Position numbers and translations under genes: made by a program. Of a DNA stretch of 64,000 bases, positions 15,841-24,861 are shown piece after piece (position 1 is the first letter of the stretch; each line of letters starts with the position of its first letter). The notes beneath the pieces are model-generated. The model searched no databases, was not told where the DNA came from, and saw nothing but the letters and a program-made list of their open reading frames with translations. The stretch comes from CAYOSF01 sp964406605. GTDB lineage: Bacteria > Chloroflexota > Dehalococcoidia > DSTF01 > RBG-16-68-14. The stretch lies in contig CAYOSF010000006.1 of NCBI GenBank assembly GCA_964406605.1, positions 219,027 through 283,026 on the forward strand, in the 5' to 3' direction.

Positions 15841-17109
15841 ATGTCCTTCGCTAACGCGTTACGTTGTCGAGAATGCCATCGGGAATACCCGTTGGATCCC
15901 CTGTACGTCTGTGACTTCTGCTTCGGCCCGCTGGAGGTCGTCTACGACTACGATGCCATGCGGGAGGCGGTCTCCCGCGAGCGGATCGAGAGCGGCCCTC
16001 CCTCCGTTTGGCGCTACGCGGATCTGCTCCCCTGCGACGCCGACGATGCCGTCGATATCCAGGCCGGCTTCACCCCCCTGCTGAAGGCTGACCGCCTCGG
16101 GGAGGAGCTCGGCCTGCGCCAACTGTACGTGAAGAACGACTGCGCCAACCCCACCTGGTCGTTCAAAGACCGGGTGGTGACCGTCGCCGCCACCAAGGCG
16201 CGGGAGTTCGGATTTCAGACGCTGGCCTGTGCCTCCACAGGGAACCTGGCCAACAGCGTGGCTGCTCACGCCGCCCGCGCCGGGCTCGATGCGTTCGTCT
16301 TCATCCCGTCGGACTTGGAGCAGGGGAAGATCGTCGGGTCCTCTATCTACAGCTCCACGTTGGTCGCCGTCGAAGGCAGCTACGACGACGTGAACCGTCT
16401 CTGTTCCGAGCTGACGGGCAAGTACCCGTGGGCGTTTGTCAATGTCAACGTCCGTCCGTACTATGCGGAAGGGAGCAAGACCCTGGGCTACGAGGTGGCG
16501 GAGCAGCTCGGCTGGCGGGCGCCCGATCACTGCGTGGCGCCCCTGGCGTCCGGCTCCCTGTACGTCAAGATCTGGAAAGGACTGCAAGAACTGGCTAAAC
16601 TGTGGCTCATCGATAGTGTGCAGACCAAGATGTCCGGCGCACAGGCGGCCGGGTGTTCGCCCATTATCAGCGCCTGGGAGGCGGGTACGCAGAACATCCG
16701 GCCGGTCAAGCCGCAGACCATCGCCAAGTCGCTGGCGATCGGTAACCCCGCCGACGGCTACTACGCGCTGGGAGTGATGGCGGAATCGGGTGGATCCGGC
16801 GTGGCGGTGAGCGACGAGGAGATCGTCGAAGGGATCCAGCTCCTCGCCCGAACGGAGGGGATCTTCGCCGAGACGGCAGGCGGGGTGGTCATCGGCGGAC
16901 TCAGGCGGCTGGCGGAGGCCGGACGTATCGGCCGGGACGAGGTGGTGGTGGCGTTCATCACCGGCGCGGGGTTGAAGACGCAGGAGGCGGTGGTGGGTGC
17001 GCTGGAGCCCCCACTTCATGTGGAGCCTAGCCTTGCTTCATTCGAGGCGGCGCTGGGCGAGCGAGCTGAGGTCGACACGGCCGCGACCGAAAAGGTCGCG
17101 CAGGCATAG
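15841..17109 (+). CDS. thrC: Threonine synthase-like PLP enzyme with N-terminal zinc ribbon
   Basis: 422 aa. The N-terminal CRECHREYPLDPLYVCDFC is a zinc ribbon, as in class I/Actinobacteria-type threonine synthases. The PLP lysine is in CANPTWSFKDRVV, the phosphate-binding loop is ASTGNLANSVAAHAARAG, and the C-terminal FITGAGLKTQEAV is typical. Threonine synthase converts O-phosphohomoserine to threonine. Ribosome site GGAGAGGAGG lies upstream. The two following genes (NIL domain, sulfur carrier ending in GG) are 9 and 7 bp apart, so in this operon it may instead, or in addition, use O-phosphohomoserine with a sulfur carrier, by analogy to CysM/CysO. Threonine synthase homology is clear; the alternative reaction is inference. 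Confidence 0.88.
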   Translation: MSFANALRCRECHREYPLDPLYVCDFCFGPLEVVYDYDAMREAVSRERIESGPPSVWRYADLLPCDADDAVDIQAGFTPLLKADRLGEELGLRQLYVKNDCANPTWSFKDRVVTVAATKAREFGFQTLACASTGNLANSVAAHAARAGLDAFVFIPSDLEQGKIVGSSIYSSTLVAVEGSYDDVNRLCSELTGKYPWAFVNVNVRPYYAEGSKTLGYEVAEQLGWRAPDHCVAPLASGSLYVKIWKGLQELAKLWLIDSVQTKMSGAQAAGCSPIISAWEAGTQNIRPVKPQTIAKSLAIGNPADGYYALGVMAESGGSGVAVSDEEIVEGIQLLARTEGIFAETAGGVVIGGLRRLAEAGRIGRDEVVVAFITGAGLKTQEAVVGALEPPLHVEPSLASFEAALGERAEVDTAATEKVAQA

Positions 17110-17118
17110 GAGGGCGAA

Positions 17119-17361
17119 ATGGCGACACAACGAGTGAAGTTCACGTTCCGCCAGGAGCTCATCACCCTGCCGGTGATCTACGAGCTGGGCAAGCAGTTCA
17201 ACATCGTTACGAATATCCGCCGCGCCGACGTCACCGAAGATCGCGGCTGGGTCGTGCTGCAACTGGAGGGCGACCTGGAGGAGATCGAGCGCGGACTGGA
17301 GTGGGTCGCTGCCAAGGGCGTCCGGGTCGACCCGGTCCAGGGCGACATCGTGGAGGGCTGA
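17119..17361 (+). CDS. NIL domain protein
   Basis: 80 aa, a complete stand-alone NIL domain: VKFTFRQELITLPVIYELG, FNIVTNIRRADVTEDRGWVVLQLEG and EEIERGLEWVAAKGV. NIL is the ACT-like fold found at the C-terminus of methionine importer MetN, where it binds methionine, and with ferredoxin domains in methanogen homocysteine synthesis proteins. Located 9 bp after thrC and 7 bp before the sulfur carrier. It probably senses or binds a sulfur amino acid, or acts as a subunit of the same pathway. Confidence 0.85.
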   Translation: MATQRVKFTFRQELITLPVIYELGKQFNIVTNIRRADVTEDRGWVVLQLEGDLEEIERGLEWVAAKGVRVDPVQGDIVEG

Positions 17362-17368
17362 GGTAGAC

Positions 17369-17647
17369 ATGGCTATCACGGTTCGGATTCCCACGCCGCT
17401 CCGCAAGCTGACCAACGAACTGGACGTCGTCGAGGTCGACGAGGGCGGCACGCTCGCTCAGCTCATCGACGCGCTAGAGCGGGACCACCCGGGGTTGGGA
17501 GAACGGCTCCGCGATGAGACGGGGGAGCTGCGCCGCTTCGTGAACATCTACGTCAACGGCGAGGACGTACGCTTCCTCTCCGGCCTCAAGACCGCTATCG
17601 AGTCGGGCGCGGAGGTGAGCATCGTCCCTGCCGTCGCCGGAGGCTAG
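17369..17647 (+). CDS. MoaD/ThiS/CysO-like sulfur carrier protein
   Basis: 92 aa with a beta-grasp pattern and the diagnostic C-terminal GG (VSIVPAVAGG). LRKLTNELDVVEVDEGGT, LIDALERDHPG and NIYVNGEDVRFLSGLKT match the CysO/MoaD branch. The C-terminal glycine is adenylated and thiocarboxylated by an E1-like enzyme, then donates sulfide. Neither the activating enzyme (MoeB/HesA) nor a JAMM protease is in the window. Molybdopterin genes are also absent, and the partner threonine-synthase-like gene argues for amino acid sulfur transfer as with mycobacterial CysO-CysM. Confidence 0.87.
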   Translation: MAITVRIPTPLRKLTNELDVVEVDEGGTLAQLIDALERDHPGLGERLRDETGELRRFVNIYVNGEDVRFLSGLKTAIESGAEVSIVPAVAGG

Positions 17648-17736
17648 CGACCGCGCCGGGTCCGCCTCGTCTGACCGCCGCGGCACTGCGACGGGCGCGG
17701 GCGGTCAACGACCCGCCGTGCGACTCCAGGAGTACG

Positions 17737-18465
17737 ATGAGCATCATGCGGTTCGGCTGGCGCAAGGAGGCGCTCAGGCAGCGCTTCTATGCTCCCGGCT
17801 TCCGCGGGATGTACGATCGCTTCCTCGATACGATCCGCGACTACGCACGGCCGGGCGACTTGGTGCTCGACGCCGGGTGCGGCAGCGGTCGCGTCTTCCA
17901 GCACCTGCTGGCCGGCCGGGTGCGACGCGTCGTGGGCGTAGACGTCACCGAAGAGCCGCGTGGCAATCCCAACCTCGATGACGCGGCTAGGGGAGACCTC
18001 TGCGCCCTCCCGCTGCGGGACGCCGCGTTCGACCTGGTCATCATGAGCCATGTGGCCGAGCACCTTTCCGAGCCGGAACCGGTCTTCCGAGAGCTGGCGC
18101 GCGTCCTGCAACCGCGCGGGCGGCTCCTGCTGCTGACGCCCAGTCGCTGGCATTACGTGCCGCTGGCCGGCCGCCTCCTGCCACACCGCGCGCATGAGGT
18201 GCTGAATCGCTGGCGCGGCGTCGACGAGCGCGACGTCTTCCCGACGGTCTATCGCGCCAATACGGCTGACCGCCTTCGATCGTTGGCGGAACAGGCGGGT
18301 CTATTGGTTGAGCGCCTGGAACGGTTCGAGACGGAGCCGGAGTACCTCGCCTTCCATGTTTTCCCCTACGCGCTGGGTGTCGCCTACGAGCGGCTGGTGA
18401 ACCGTTTCGGCGCGCTGGCGCCGTTGCGAGTGAATCTGCTGCTGGTGGCGCGCAAGAACGCGTAG
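17737..18465 (+). CDS. Class I SAM-dependent methyltransferase (methyltransferase type 11)
   Basis: 242 aa. Motif I is LVLDAGCGSGRVFQHLL (residues 42-58), followed by VVGVDVTEEP, FDLVIMSHVAEHL and ELARVLQPRGRLLLLTPS. The region after residue 140 (HRAHEVLNRWRGVDERDVFP) defines substrate specificity and is not assignable. ATG 17737 has AGGAG 5 nt upstream. It is separated from the sulfur-carrier operon by 90 bp and probably independent. UbiE/Coq-type quinone or small-molecule methylation is possible; the substrate cannot be told from sequence. Confidence 0.8.
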   Translation: MSIMRFGWRKEALRQRFYAPGFRGMYDRFLDTIRDYARPGDLVLDAGCGSGRVFQHLLAGRVRRVVGVDVTEEPRGNPNLDDAARGDLCALPLRDAAFDLVIMSHVAEHLSEPEPVFRELARVLQPRGRLLLLTPSRWHYVPLAGRLLPHRAHEVLNRWRGVDERDVFPTVYRANTADRLRSLAEQAGLLVERLERFETEPEYLAFHVFPYALGVAYERLVNRFGALAPLRVNLLLVARKNA

Positions 18466-18616
18466 GGGATCGGTCGCGGCGAAATCAGGGTAACCCCTCA
18501 TAGTCGCTTCCCCTAGGGGCTGGCACCATCTCCCTGTAGCCGAGGTCTGTGAGTGCCCGCACCGGGCTCCCATCTGCTATCCGGGCGCCGCCCACCTTGG
18601 CCACGGAGGTGTCACC

Positions 18617-19561
18617 ATGTTCGAGCTGCTAGGTCGATATCGAGGTGGAATGCTCGCCGGGATCGCGGCGCTGCTGCTCGTGTGCGCTGGCTCGCTGGCG
18701 GTAGCGCCGGAGCGGGCGTCCGCCAATCTCGACTGCGATTCCGTCATCGATCTGATGCTGGTCCTCGACGGGTCGGAGAGCATCAGGTCGGCCGATTTCG
18801 ATCTGACGCGGGACTTCGTCGACAATCTGATCGGGCACTTCGTCATCAGCCCGACCGACGGACACGCCGGGATCGTGCAGTTCGCGGGCGAAGGGCAGGG
18901 CCGAGTGGAGATCGGCCTCTCAAGCGACCCGGACGCCATCAACGCGGCGTCCTCCGCCATGGTCCAGATCATCGGGGCCACCGACATCCAGGAAGGGACC
19001 GCTCTGGGACAGGGTCAGTTGACCTACGGTGGCCGCCCCGGCGTCCCCCACGCCATGATCATCCTGACCGACGGCGAGCACAACCAGCCCGGCGACCCCA
19101 TCGCGGAGGCAGACCTAGCTCGCAGCCTGGGCACGGAGATCTTCGCGATCGCCGTCGGACCCGGCCCGGACATGGCGCAGCTCAGCGCCATCGCCAGCGA
19201 CCCGGACATTGAGCACGTGTTCTACGTCAGCGGTTTCGACGCGCTCGCTTCCATCCTCGATCGATTGGTGGAGGTGGTCTGCCCGGCGAAACCAACGCCG
19301 ACGCTGCCGCCCGAGGCCGCGCCGACGGCCACGCCGGACGGGCTGGACGGGCCGCCCGCGGCGGCGACCCCGGCGCCGGGCGGGTACGAGGGTGACGTCC
19401 TTGGCTCCGTCCAGCTACCGGCAGTCGGCACCGGCGGCCTCCCGGACGACTGGGCTGGTCGCGCGAGCAAGCTCCTGGCGCAGGGGCTCGCGGGCCTCGG
19501 AAGCGCGCTCTTCCTGGTCGGCGCTACGCGCTGGGTGGCAGGGCGCAGAGAGAGGCAGTAG
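18617..19561 (+). CDS. Surface-anchored von Willebrand factor A domain protein
   Basis: 314 aa. Signal peptide (residues 1-38, hydrophobic LAGIAALLLVCAGSLAV), a VWA domain (about 43-215) with a MIDAS-like DGSES and IILTDGEHNQPGDP, then a Pro/Thr/Ala stalk (about 220-262) and a C-terminal helix (LAQGLAGLGSALFLVGATRW) with a basic tail RRERQ. The second MIDAS threonine region (ATDIQEGTALGQG) is present. The architecture of signal, domain, low-complexity stalk and membrane anchor is that of a cell-surface binding protein. GGAGG lies 7 nt before the ATG. The role (adhesion, metal-dependent binding) is inferred from the domain alone. Confidence 0.8.
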   Translation: MFELLGRYRGGMLAGIAALLLVCAGSLAVAPERASANLDCDSVIDLMLVLDGSESIRSADFDLTRDFVDNLIGHFVISPTDGHAGIVQFAGEGQGRVEIGLSSDPDAINAASSAMVQIIGATDIQEGTALGQGQLTYGGRPGVPHAMIILTDGEHNQPGDPIAEADLARSLGTEIFAIAVGPGPDMAQLSAIASDPDIEHVFYVSGFDALASILDRLVEVVCPAKPTPTLPPEAAPTATPDGLDGPPAAATPAPGGYEGDVLGSVQLPAVGTGGLPDDWAGRASKLLAQGLAGLGSALFLVGATRWVAGRRERQ

Positions 19562-19620
19562 CGAGCGAGGGGTCTGCCTCGCGCACACCGGGTGCCGCAG
19601 CGAAACGGTCGAGTAGAGGT

Positions 19621-20772
19621 ATGGACACACAAGGACTCCGGGAAGCGCTTGACACCGCTGCGGCGATGGAACGGATCTCCATCATTGCCGCATTAGAGCC
19701 GGTAGTCGATCGGGAAGCCTGGGCAGCCGTGGCCGAAGCCGCATACGTTGATGCAGAAGCCCAGCTCAAGGAAGTGGCGGCTGAGTTCTTCCGGCGGTGC
19801 GCTTCGCTCTACGCGGAGCGCCTCTCTCCGAGCTTCCACATGGTGCCGTGGGACACAGCGCAGCTTCTCGAAGACGAGGGCTTCAGTGCCATCTATGCGC
19901 GGGCGAACGCGTTGACCTCTGGGTTCCGCGATGTCACAGCCGACAAGATCGGCAATGTGTTGCGGCAAGAGCCGCCCGCGCTCATCGTGTTCCGCATGAT
20001 GGCGGCCTTCTCGCGCGATCATGTCAGCTATCTCCTCCGCCGCGTGTATGATGTTCGGCTGTCGCGGGACGACTTGCGAGTGATCGAGCACCAGGGAGCC
20101 GCGGCATCGCCACCTCTCGTGGCGAGATGGCGGGCGGCGTGCGGCACGCTAGGTCAGCTGCTGTACGATGCCGTGCGAGGCGAGCTTCTCGCGTTCCGCG
20201 ACGGAGTAGAGACCGACAAGTTTAGGGCACTCACGGACAAGATCGACACTCGGGGAGGATGGGAAACGGTGGCGAATGCCGCTGCGAGCGGCGTCCCATA
20301 CGATGCCCTGCTCTATCAGCGATACATCGGTAGTGCGTTTGGCCTCGCGATCAACGCCAGCACCTCTCTCAAGGCGGATCTCCTGGAAGGACCAGTGGAT
20401 CAGCTTCTGCGCGATAGCGGGATCCCCTTCTATAGGGTCGGCGCGAGGGAAAAGGTGCCAGGATGGGAACAGGCACCCGATTTCTTTGTCCCATCCAAGG
20501 AGGCTCCCGTTGTTCTCATCGAGGCGAAGGTTGCTGAGGATGGCGGGACGGCCAGGGACAAGGCATCACGCATTGAACGCTTGTCGAGGCTGGCCTACGG
20601 ACGGGGCGCGACGTTGATCTCTGTTGTGGATGGCCTGGGGTTCCTTCGCATCAACGACGTATTGGCTCCCATCCTTGGGAACAGCAAGGGCCTCGTGTTC
20701 ACATACTCTGATCTTGCGGAAATGCTGGAAGTGCCGACCCTTCGCGCCTACTCAGCCACGACGCACCCATAG
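19621..20772 (+). CDS. Probable type II restriction endonuclease (PD-(D/E)xK)
   Basis: 383 aa, unlike the typical host proteins in composition. The C-terminal third carries a PD-(D/E)xK nuclease signature: APDFFVPSKEAPVVLIEAKV with D287, E301 and K303, followed by the helix ARDKASRIERLSRLAYGRGA. The N-terminal 250 residues are helical and would contain target recognition. It converges tail-to-tail with a DNA methyltransferase whose stop is 1 bp away, a classic restriction-modification layout. Recognition sequence unknown. Annotation as a restriction enzyme rests on the motif plus the methylase partner; no whole-protein family was recognised. Confidence 0.72.
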   Translation: MDTQGLREALDTAAAMERISIIAALEPVVDREAWAAVAEAAYVDAEAQLKEVAAEFFRRCASLYAERLSPSFHMVPWDTAQLLEDEGFSAIYARANALTSGFRDVTADKIGNVLRQEPPALIVFRMMAAFSRDHVSYLLRRVYDVRLSRDDLRVIEHQGAAASPPLVARWRAACGTLGQLLYDAVRGELLAFRDGVETDKFRALTDKIDTRGGWETVANAAASGVPYDALLYQRYIGSAFGLAINASTSLKADLLEGPVDQLLRDSGIPFYRVGAREKVPGWEQAPDFFVPSKEAPVVLIEAKVAEDGGTARDKASRIERLSRLAYGRGATLISVVDGLGFLRINDVLAPILGNSKGLVFTYSDLAEMLEVPTLRAYSATTHP

Positions 20773-20773
20773 T

Positions 20774-22090
20774 TCACTCCTTGATAAGGAAGAGGAGGTG
20801 CTCATCGCGCATCGTGTTGCGGATGCCTTCGATCTCCCGAACGATGTCCTTGAAGAGGAGGAGGCCGTGCCGCTCTCCAATTTGGACTATCCTGTCCTCC
20901 AAGTAGACACCGCCGGTCTGGTTTGTGTTTGAGCCGATCACGATCACGCAGCAACGCCCGGGACGAAGGACCCGAGCGCATTCGGAGATGACGGCATCCA
21001 TGTCTGTGAAATACGTCGCAACCCTCCGCTCAATCGCCGTGCCCCGAGAGGCATCAACTCGAAGGCCAACCATCTTCCTTTTCAACGCATCCACATCCGC
21101 CCCTAGGAATTCCAGTTGAAGGCGATCATTCTCGAGGTAGTCGATGGCAAACGAATAGGGCGGCGAGAAGACGATCCCATCCACCGCGTCCTTTGGCAAT
21201 TCCAAGGATCGCGCGTCGCCCTCACAAATCTGCGCTTGGCCAAGGCGAAGTCCCAGGCGCTCTCGAACGTTGTTGAAGCATGCTACGGCGTCGAAGTACC
21301 GCCGCAGGAGATCGGGGAACAGCGCGCGGGGCGTCTTGTTCTTGCGCCGGCGGGCGTATCCCACGGCATCAAGGTAGGAGAGCGTCACAAGCTCTCTTAG
21401 GTCACTCTGGTTCTCAAGCACTCCAGCTACGTCGGCTTCAGCAAGCATCCGAACTTGGGGGCTGACCCTTGAGTCCAGGTGGCCCGCGATTTCATCGGCG
21501 TGAACCACCAAGGATCCGAACGCCGACGTGTCCATGTGTAGAGCGCCCAGTTTCGCGCGGCTCATGAGGCAGGCAAAGGGGTTGGGCTCGATTCCGATGG
21601 AATTCACGCCAATGATCGACGCTTCGACGCAAGTGGTACCACAACCCACCATAGGGTCAAGGACAAGCTCTCCGGGTTTCAGGCCGATGATGTTCATCAC
21701 AGCCTTGATCATCTGGGGATGGAACTTGCCGCGATAAGGGAACAGGCCATGCGTTGCGTAGCCGACCGCAAACACGTTGGCCTCGAAGAACTGCTTGCGC
21801 GCCCGCGTCGCGCTCGCGCTGACCTGGTTGGGTGTTTCAAGACAGATCTGGTAGTGGTACGTAGGAACGCCGTTTGCCGCCCTGAAATACGCGCCGCGCT
21901 CAATCAGCTCTTGAGCGCTGAGACTCTTGAACTCTGAGTAGGCGAGGTCGAGTTCGTATAGCTGGTTCGTCTGTGGCAGCAGGTCATGAGTTGAGGGAAA
22001 GAGGTCATCTACAACCGTCCCAGCGAAATACGGGATGTCCTGGCTCAGATGCGGTGCCTTCAGTGTCTCAATTGCCATGATCGGCGCCAT
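20774..22090 (-). CDS. DNA methyltransferase (SPPY type, probably N4-cytosine)
   Basis: 438 aa. SAM-binding motif LVLDPMVGCGTTCVEA (residues 142-157) precedes the catalytic motif SPPYSFAIDY (309-318); SPPY is usual for N4-cytosine and some N6-adenine enzymes. GKFHPQMIKAVM just before motif I is also typical. A large insert between the motifs (160-305) may be the target recognition domain. It protects DNA from the convergent nuclease at 19621-20772. A -10-like TAGAAT on the minus strand (22090-22095) lies so close to the start codons at 22090 and 22078 that translation from 22078 would use an almost leaderless mRNA. The pair is probably horizontally acquired. Confidence 0.85.
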   Translation of the reverse strand: MAPIMAIETLKAPHLSQDIPYFAGTVVDDLFPSTHDLLPQTNQLYELDLAYSEFKSLSAQELIERGAYFRAANGVPTYHYQICLETPNQVSASATRARKQFFEANVFAVGYATHGLFPYRGKFHPQMIKAVMNIIGLKPGELVLDPMVGCGTTCVEASIIGVNSIGIEPNPFACLMSRAKLGALHMDTSAFGSLVVHADEIAGHLDSRVSPQVRMLAEADVAGVLENQSDLRELVTLSYLDAVGYARRRKNKTPRALFPDLLRRYFDAVACFNNVRERLGLRLGQAQICEGDARSLELPKDAVDGIVFSPPYSFAIDYLENDRLQLEFLGADVDALKRKMVGLRVDASRGTAIERRVATYFTDMDAVISECARVLRPGRCCVIVIGSNTNQTGGVYLEDRIVQIGERHGLLLFKDIVREIEGIRNTMRDEHLLFLIKE

Positions 22091-22120
22091 TCTACCACGA
22101 GTTCGCCCTCTTTCAGCAGG

Positions 22121-23854
22121 CTAGGCTCGCGGAAACATAGCCGCCTCCACCGCGTCCGCCACCCGCTCCGCCGCCTCCGCCAGCGGCACGAGCGTCGCCT
22201 CGGTCTCCGACCGGCGCTTCAGCTCCACCGAGTCCTTGCCCAGGCTGCGCGGGCTGACGGTCACGCGTAGCGGCATGCCCAGCAGGTCCGCGTCGGCGAA
22301 CTTCACGCCGGGCGACTCGTCGCGGTCGTCGTACAGCACCTCGATGCGCCGGTCGGTCAGCTCGGAGTAGAGTCGCTCCGCCTGCTCACGCACCCCGGCT
22401 CGGTCGGGGCTGAGCGCGACCACGTGCGCCGGGTAGGGCGCGATGCTGTCGGGCCAGACGATGCCGTTGTCGTCGTGATTCGCCTCGATGATCGCCGCCA
22501 GTAGCCTGTCCAGTCCGATGCCGTAGCAGCCCATCACGGTCTCGCGCTGCTTGCCGTCCTGATCGAGGAACGTTGCGCCCAGCTTCTCGCTGTACAGCGT
22601 GCCTAGCTTGAAGACGTGGCCCAGCTCGATGCCGCGGTGCATCGCCAGCGCGCCGCCGTCGCACTTGGCGCAGCCATCGCCGTCTCTCGCGAGCGAGATG
22701 TCGGCGATGATGTCGGCCTCCCAATCGCGCTGGTAGTTCACGTTGCGCAGGTGGGTATCGGGCTTGTTGGCGCCTCCGACGAGGTTCGGCGACGAGAGAA
22801 CGGAATCGTCCGCCACGATGCGAACGAGTCGGCTCGCGCGCTTCTTCAGGTCGGCGGGCGATGCGGACCCGGCCACCAGCCCGGCCTTCTCAACCTCCTC
22901 GTCGTCCATCAATCGCAGATCCCCGCCGCCGAGGGCGTTGCGCAGCTTGGTCTCGTTCACCTCCAGGTCTCCCCGGATGGCGACGAAGACCGGCTCGCCT
23001 GAGGCGTCGTAGAAGACGGCCTTGAGCGTCTTCTCGTGCGGGATGTCCAGGAAGTTCGCCAGCGCCTCGATCGTCTTGATGCCGGGCGTCGATACTTCCT
23101 CCAGGGCGAGCGGCTCCTCGGGCGGTAGCGGGCGCTTCTTGTGTTCGGCCTTCTCCGTGTTCGCGGCGTATCCACATTGGCCGCAGATGAGCACTTGGTC
23201 CTCGCCGACCTCCGTAAGGTGCATGAACTCCTGGCTGTCCTTGCCTCCGATCGGGCCGGAGTCGGCCTCGACCGCGATCGCGGGCAGGCCGCAGCGCTCG
23301 TAGATCCTCTTGTAGGCCAGGAACACGGCATCGTAGCTGCGGTCGAGACCCTCCCAGTCCGCATCGAACGAATACAGGTCCTTCATGACGAACTCGCGCA
23401 GGCGGATGAGCCCGCCCCTTGAGCGGGTCTCGTTTCGGAACTTCGTCTGGATCTGGTAGACGAGGCTGGGCAGGCTGCGGTAGCTCTGTACCTGCTGCTT
23501 GAACAGGTCCACCACCACCTCTTCGTGGGTGGGGCCCAGCGCCAGCTCCCGTTCTCGACGGTCCTTCAAGATGAACAACGGCGGGATGTAGCTCTCGCGC
23601 CGGCCGGACGCCTCCCACAGCTCGACCGGCTGCAGCACGGGCATGTGCACCTCCTGCCCGCCGGCCGCGTCCATCTCCTCGCGGATGATCTGCTCCACGT
23701 TTCGCAGGGCGCGCCATCCCAACGGCAGGAAGCTGTAGACGCCCGCGGCGAGTTGCTGCACCAGTCCGGCGCGCAGCAGGAGCTGATGGCTCGGCGTTTC
23801 CGCCTCGGTCGGTGCCTGCCGGAGCGTCCGGGCAAAGAGTTGGGAGAGTCGCAT
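22121..23854 (-). CDS. proS: Prolyl-tRNA synthetase (bacterial type with insertion domain)
   Basis: 577 aa from ATG 23854 (MRLSQLFARTLRQAP); the frame runs further upstream but this is the family start. Class II motifs: motif 2 around TKFRNETRSRGGLIRLREFVMKD and motif 3 near GCYGIGLDRLLAAIIE. Between them lies the editing (INS) domain, about residues 225-390, including IKTIEALANFLDIPHEKTLKAV. The C-terminal anticodon-binding domain has VVALSPDRAGVREQAERLY. Charges tRNA-Pro in the cytoplasm and clears Ala-tRNA-Pro. Length matches bacterial ProRS (about 570 aa). Confidence 0.95.
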   Translation of the reverse strand: MRLSQLFARTLRQAPTEAETPSHQLLLRAGLVQQLAAGVYSFLPLGWRALRNVEQIIREEMDAAGGQEVHMPVLQPVELWEASGRRESYIPPLFILKDRRERELALGPTHEEVVVDLFKQQVQSYRSLPSLVYQIQTKFRNETRSRGGLIRLREFVMKDLYSFDADWEGLDRSYDAVFLAYKRIYERCGLPAIAVEADSGPIGGKDSQEFMHLTEVGEDQVLICGQCGYAANTEKAEHKKRPLPPEEPLALEEVSTPGIKTIEALANFLDIPHEKTLKAVFYDASGEPVFVAIRGDLEVNETKLRNALGGGDLRLMDDEEVEKAGLVAGSASPADLKKRASRLVRIVADDSVLSSPNLVGGANKPDTHLRNVNYQRDWEADIIADISLARDGDGCAKCDGGALAMHRGIELGHVFKLGTLYSEKLGATFLDQDGKQRETVMGCYGIGLDRLLAAIIEANHDDNGIVWPDSIAPYPAHVVALSPDRAGVREQAERLYSELTDRRIEVLYDDRDESPGVKFADADLLGMPLRVTVSPRSLGKDSVELKRRSETEATLVPLAEAAERVADAVEAAMFPRA

Positions 23855-23931
23855 GACTTCGGTTCGAGCATACGGGCGCCCGAAGCCGGTGGTCAAGACG
23901 CGCGCGGTTGGCGCCTCCGGATGCGCCTCTC

Positions 23932-23937
23932 TATAAT
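23932..23937 (+). promoter_or_regulatory. -10 element for the 23977 SDR gene
   Basis: TATAAT at 23932-23937, followed by GGCGGG, 40 bp before the start codon. No convincing -35 hexamer was seen. Confidence 0.4.
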
Positions 23938-23976
23938 GGCGGGGACTGCCCGGATAGAGCGCAAGGAGGCCCGTTC

Positions 23977-24861
23977 ATGCCCAGCCTGAAGCGCAAGGTC
24001 GTGATCGTTACCGGTGCGAGCAGCGGCATCGGTTACGAGACGGCGCTTGCCTTCGCGCGTGAGGGCGCCAGGCTGGTGCTGGCGGCCCTGGATGAGAAGC
24101 CCCTCCAGGACCTAGCTGCCCGGATCGAGGCGCTCGGTGGTGAGGCGATCGCGGTGGTCACGGACGTCTCGAAGCGCGACCAGGTGGAGCGCATGGTGGG
24201 GGCGGCGATAGATCGCTTCGGTCGGGTCGACATCATCGTGAACAACGCCGGCTACGCCCTCGGGGCCACCATCGAGCAGACGACCGAGCGGGATTTCCGC
24301 GATCTCTGGGAGACGAACGTCCTGGGGGTGCTCTACGGCATCCAGGCCGTTCTGCCCGCGATGCGCCGGCAGGGCTCGGGCCACGTGATCAACGTCGCGT
24401 CGGCCGCCGGTCGGATCCCATTCCCCGGCATCGGCGCCTATTCCGCCACCAAGGCCGCGGTGGTTGCCCTCACGGACGCACTGCGCGTAGAGGAAGCGAG
24501 CGCCGGCATACATGCCAGCGTCGTCCTTCCGGTCAGTACGCGCACTCGCTTCTTCGAGGACGCCCGCCTGGTCGATAGCACCTCGTTCGTAGGTCCGCAC
24601 GGGATGTTGCAGTCGCCGGAGCACGTCGCGCGCCGAATCGTCGTCTGCGCGAAGCGCCCCACCGAGGAAGTGGTGCCGTTTCGGCCCTTGCGCCTGGGCA
24701 TGGTCCTGAAAGCGCTCATTCCCGCGCTCTACACGTTCATTGGCCGCCGGGCGTATCGGAAGCAACTGGAGCGCGCTGAGGCGTCGGCAGCGTGCGCCCG
24801 GCAGTCCGAGGGGAGCCCTCGCGTGGGCGAGTCGGAAGGTGGGGCCGCCGCCGGTTCCTAG
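23977..24861 (+). CDS. Short-chain dehydrogenase/reductase
   Basis: 294 aa from ATG 23977, with AAGGAGG upstream. Classical SDR: cofactor motif VTGASSGIGYETAL (TGxxxGxG), NNAG at IIVNNAGYA, catalytic Ser in VINVASAAGRI and YSATK in GAYSATKAAVV. The arrangement after residue 190 (LPVSTRTRFFEDA, replacing the usual PGxxxT) and the long C-terminal segment with a possible membrane-associating helix (LKALIPALYTFIGRRAY) set it apart from FabG. Substrate unknown. Its stop overlaps that of the convergent lipoprotein gene at a CTAG. Confidence 0.85.
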   Translation: MPSLKRKVVIVTGASSGIGYETALAFAREGARLVLAALDEKPLQDLAARIEALGGEAIAVVTDVSKRDQVERMVGAAIDRFGRVDIIVNNAGYALGATIEQTTERDFRDLWETNVLGVLYGIQAVLPAMRRQGSGHVINVASAAGRIPFPGIGAYSATKAAVVALTDALRVEEASAGIHASVVLPVSTRTRFFEDARLVDSTSFVGPHGMLQSPEHVARRIVVCAKRPTEEVVPFRPLRLGMVLKALIPALYTFIGRRAYRKQLERAEASAACARQSEGSPRVGESEGGAAAGS

